A DNA stretch of 64,000 nt from Caldalkalibacillus mannanilyticus JCM 10596 (GTDB lineage: Bacteria; Bacillota; Bacilli; Caldalkalibacillales; JCM-10596). The notes under the pieces are model-generated. The model had not been told where the DNA came from, made no database searches, and saw only the letters and a program-made list of their open reading frames with translations. Made by a program: the position numbers and the translations under genes. The stretch covers positions 1-64,000 of the forward strand of contig NZ_BAMO01000012.1 in NCBI RefSeq assembly GCF_000615945.1, given 5' to 3'. Each line of letters starts with the position of its first letter. Positions within the stretch are counted from its first letter, which is position 1. Below are positions 62,482 to 64,000 of this stretch, one piece after another.

Positions 62482-64000
62482 AGGCAGTGATCATGGCAGG
62501 TGGAAAAGGGACACGACTAAGACCATTAACCTCAAATACCCCTAAACCAATGGTTCCATTATTAAATAAGCCCTGCATGGAATATAGTATCGAATTATTA
62601 AAAAAACATGGGATTACTGAAATAGCTGTTACGGTGCAATATATGCCTGAAGTGATCAAGAATTACTTTGGAGATGGTTCAGACTATGGAGTAAATATCC
62701 GCTATTTTGAAGAGAGTATCCCTCTTGGAACAGCAGGAAGTGTAAAAAATGCGGAAGAGTTTCTAACAGAAGCCTTTATTGTGATAAGTGGGGATGCTTT
62801 AACAGATTATAATTTAGCAGAAGCAATTCACTATCATGAGCAAAAGAAAGCCATAGCGACTCTAGTGCTCACGCAGGTTGAGTCCCCTTTAGAGTATGGG
62901 GTTGTCATGACAGATGACGAGGGTAGAATCAAACGATTTCTTGAAAAGCCAAGCTGGAGTGAAGTATTTAGCGATACAGTGAATACGGGCATATATATCT
63001 TCGAACCAGCCATTTTCAGCTACTATGAAAAAGGGGTCGAGTTTGATTTTAGCAAGGACTTGTTTCCTTTGTTTTTACAGGAGCAGCAACCGCTCTATGG
63101 ATATGTTGCTAAGGGGTATTGGTCTGATATTGGAAACCTAGCCATGTACCGTCAAACACAGTTTGATATGTTGGATGGTATAGTTGATGTGACGTTAAGA
63201 GGAAAAGAGGTTGCCCCTAAGGTGTTTGTTGAACGCTGGGTGGATATTCAGTCTAATGTGAAGATTAAGGGACCAGCCTATATTGGTGAGAATAGCGCAT
63301 TAATCAGTGGCTCCATGATTGGTCCGTATACCGTTATGGGAAAAAGAAACGTCATCAATAGAGGAAGTGTTTTACAAAAGACAATTTTGTGGGAGGGAAA
63401 CTATATAGAACAACAAGTGGAAGCACAGGGTGTGACAGTATGCAATCATAATAAAATTGGGCAATGCAGTTCCTTTTTTGAAGGAGCAGTGATTGGGGAT
63501 AAATGTAAGATAGGAGCTAAATCCTTTGTCAAAGAGGGAGTCAAAATATGGCCTCGAAAAATCATTGATGAGGGAAGTACTGTCCATAGCTCTTTGATCT
63601 GGGGAGAGAAGCAGTCCAATCGCTTGTTCACTGATCAAGGAATACAAGGAATTGCGAATGTTGATATCACTCCAGATTTCATGAGTCAGTTAGGAGCTGC
63701 TTATGGCTCAGTAGTTCGCTCTGGTGCTAACATATCGCTTAGTTCTTGTTCACATCCTTTTGCTAAATTGATGAAACAAGCATTGATGGCAGGGCTAATC
63801 TCGGCAGGCATCGATATCATCGATTTTGGTGAAACCATGGCATCGGTAGCAAGATATGGAGTACAGCAGCTTGGAATGACAGGAGGCGTTCATATTGTCA
63901 TGGAGGAGCCCCTTGTTTTAAATAGGATGTTCATTGAGTTCTATGATCAGGATGGAATTTATCTTAGTCCAGAGCTCAAAAGGAAAATTGAGAATGCATT
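62478..64000 (+). CDS. Sugar-1-phosphate nucleotidyltransferase fused to a PMM-like domain (partial)
   Basis: The ORF runs off the window after 507 codons. Residues 1-235 are a nucleotidyltransferase with KAVIMAGGKGTRLRPLTSN, NKPCMEY, ISGDALTDYN, FLEKPSW and VNTGIYIFEP. A left-handed beta-helix part follows (about 255-370, with GENSALISGSMIGPYTVMG). From about 392 it has a phosphomannomutase-like domain, but the usual TASHNP-type serine loop reads MTGGVHIV, so mutase activity is doubtful. It likely makes an NDP-sugar for the upstream transferase. Base activated and sugar are unknown. AAGGAGG precedes the start. Confidence 0.88.
   Translation, partial: MKAVIMAGGKGTRLRPLTSNTPKPMVPLLNKPCMEYSIELLKKHGITEIAVTVQYMPEVIKNYFGDGSDYGVNIRYFEESIPLGTAGSVKNAEEFLTEAFIVISGDALTDYNLAEAIHYHEQKKAIATLVLTQVESPLEYGVVMTDDEGRIKRFLEKPSWSEVFSDTVNTGIYIFEPAIFSYYEKGVEFDFSKDLFPLFLQEQQPLYGYVAKGYWSDIGNLAMYRQTQFDMLDGIVDVTLRGKEVAPKVFVERWVDIQSNVKIKGPAYIGENSALISGSMIGPYTVMGKRNVINRGSVLQKTILWEGNYIEQQVEAQGVTVCNHNKIGQCSSFFEGAVIGDKCKIGAKSFVKEGVKIWPRKIIDEGSTVHSSLIWGEKQSNRLFTDQGIQGIANVDITPDFMSQLGAAYGSVVRSGANISLSSCSHPFAKLMKQALMAGLISAGIDIIDFGETMASVARYGVQQLGMTGGVHIVMEEPLVLNRMFIEFYDQDGIYLSPELKRKIENA

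Noticed and set aside
1-64000. CRISPR arrays, tRNA or rRNA genes, insertion sequences, prophage genes
   Set aside because: I saw no direct-repeat arrays, cloverleaf sequences, transposase or integrase motifs, or phage structural genes on either strand.

Overview
The window is a stretch of chromosome from a low-GC, Gram-positive, spore-former-type bacterium of the order Bacillales. The gene order folE-mtrB-hepS-menG-hepT-ndk-cheR-aroC-aroB-aroH-trpEDCFBA-hisC-tyrA-aroA-ypiA-ypiB-ypiF-qcrABC-ypjA-ypjB-ypjC-dapB-mgsA-bshB1-bshA-cca-birA-panBCD-dinG-ypmB-aspB-asnS-dnaD-nth is that of the Bacillus subtilis aro/trp region. MqnA, a UbiA-type prenyltransferase and UbiX sit inside the hep operon. This points to futalosine-type menaquinone synthesis and to a relative of the Brevibacillus/Paenibacillaceae side of the order (inference). 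Nearly everything reads on the + strand. Exceptions are a marR-lipoprotein pair, a YitT-family gene and one small ORF. I saw no tRNA, rRNA, CRISPR array, transposase or phage gene.

Layout. 1-5.9 kb: end of folE, TRAP (mtrB), heptaprenyl diphosphate synthase and menaquinone genes. 5.9-7.7 kb: ndk, cheR and a small membrane protein. 7.7-20.4 kb: chorismate, tryptophan, tyrosine and histidine synthesis; the trp genes have a TRAP-controlled leader. 20.4-25.9 kb: a promoter-terminator unit that looks like a small RNA gene, an ECF sigma/anti-sigma pair, and ypiA/ypiB/ypiF with an extra gene. 26-28 kb: menaquinol:cytochrome c reductase. 28-35.6 kb: membrane and sporulation-type proteins, a MarR-regulated lipoprotein, and a FIST-PAS-GGDEF-EAL protein. 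35.7-45.4 kb: dapB, mgsA, bacillithiol synthesis, cca, birA and pantothenate synthesis. 45.5-59.3 kb: dinG, a metallo-hydrolase-like protein, an MTA/SAH deaminase, ypmB, an FtsH-like protease with a membrane partner, aspB, asnS, dnaD, nth and an EcsC-like protein. 59.4-64 kb: a polysaccharide-type cluster (DUF4912, a GH57-like domain fused to GT4, and a nucleotidyltransferase with a PMM-like domain) that runs off the end.

How they work together: FolE and TRAP link folate and tryptophan control. HepS/HepT make the C35 tail and MqnA, the UbiA-like enzyme, UbiX and MenG build the menaquinone that QcrABC oxidises. AroC, AroB and AroA make chorismate for the Trp, Tyr and MqnA branches.

Several core genes (hepT, trpE, dinG, nth and probably the start of aroA) are each interrupted by what looks like loss of one base from a homopolymer run. 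The same kind of change six times suggests base-calling errors in the assembly rather than gene decay. Candidates for new biology are the 20.4 kb small RNA, a repeated intergenic palindrome on both sides of qcrABC, the TRAP leader with two triplet clusters, the split FtsH-like pair, and the cluster at the right end, whose GH57 and PMM-like domains both lack canonical catalytic residues.
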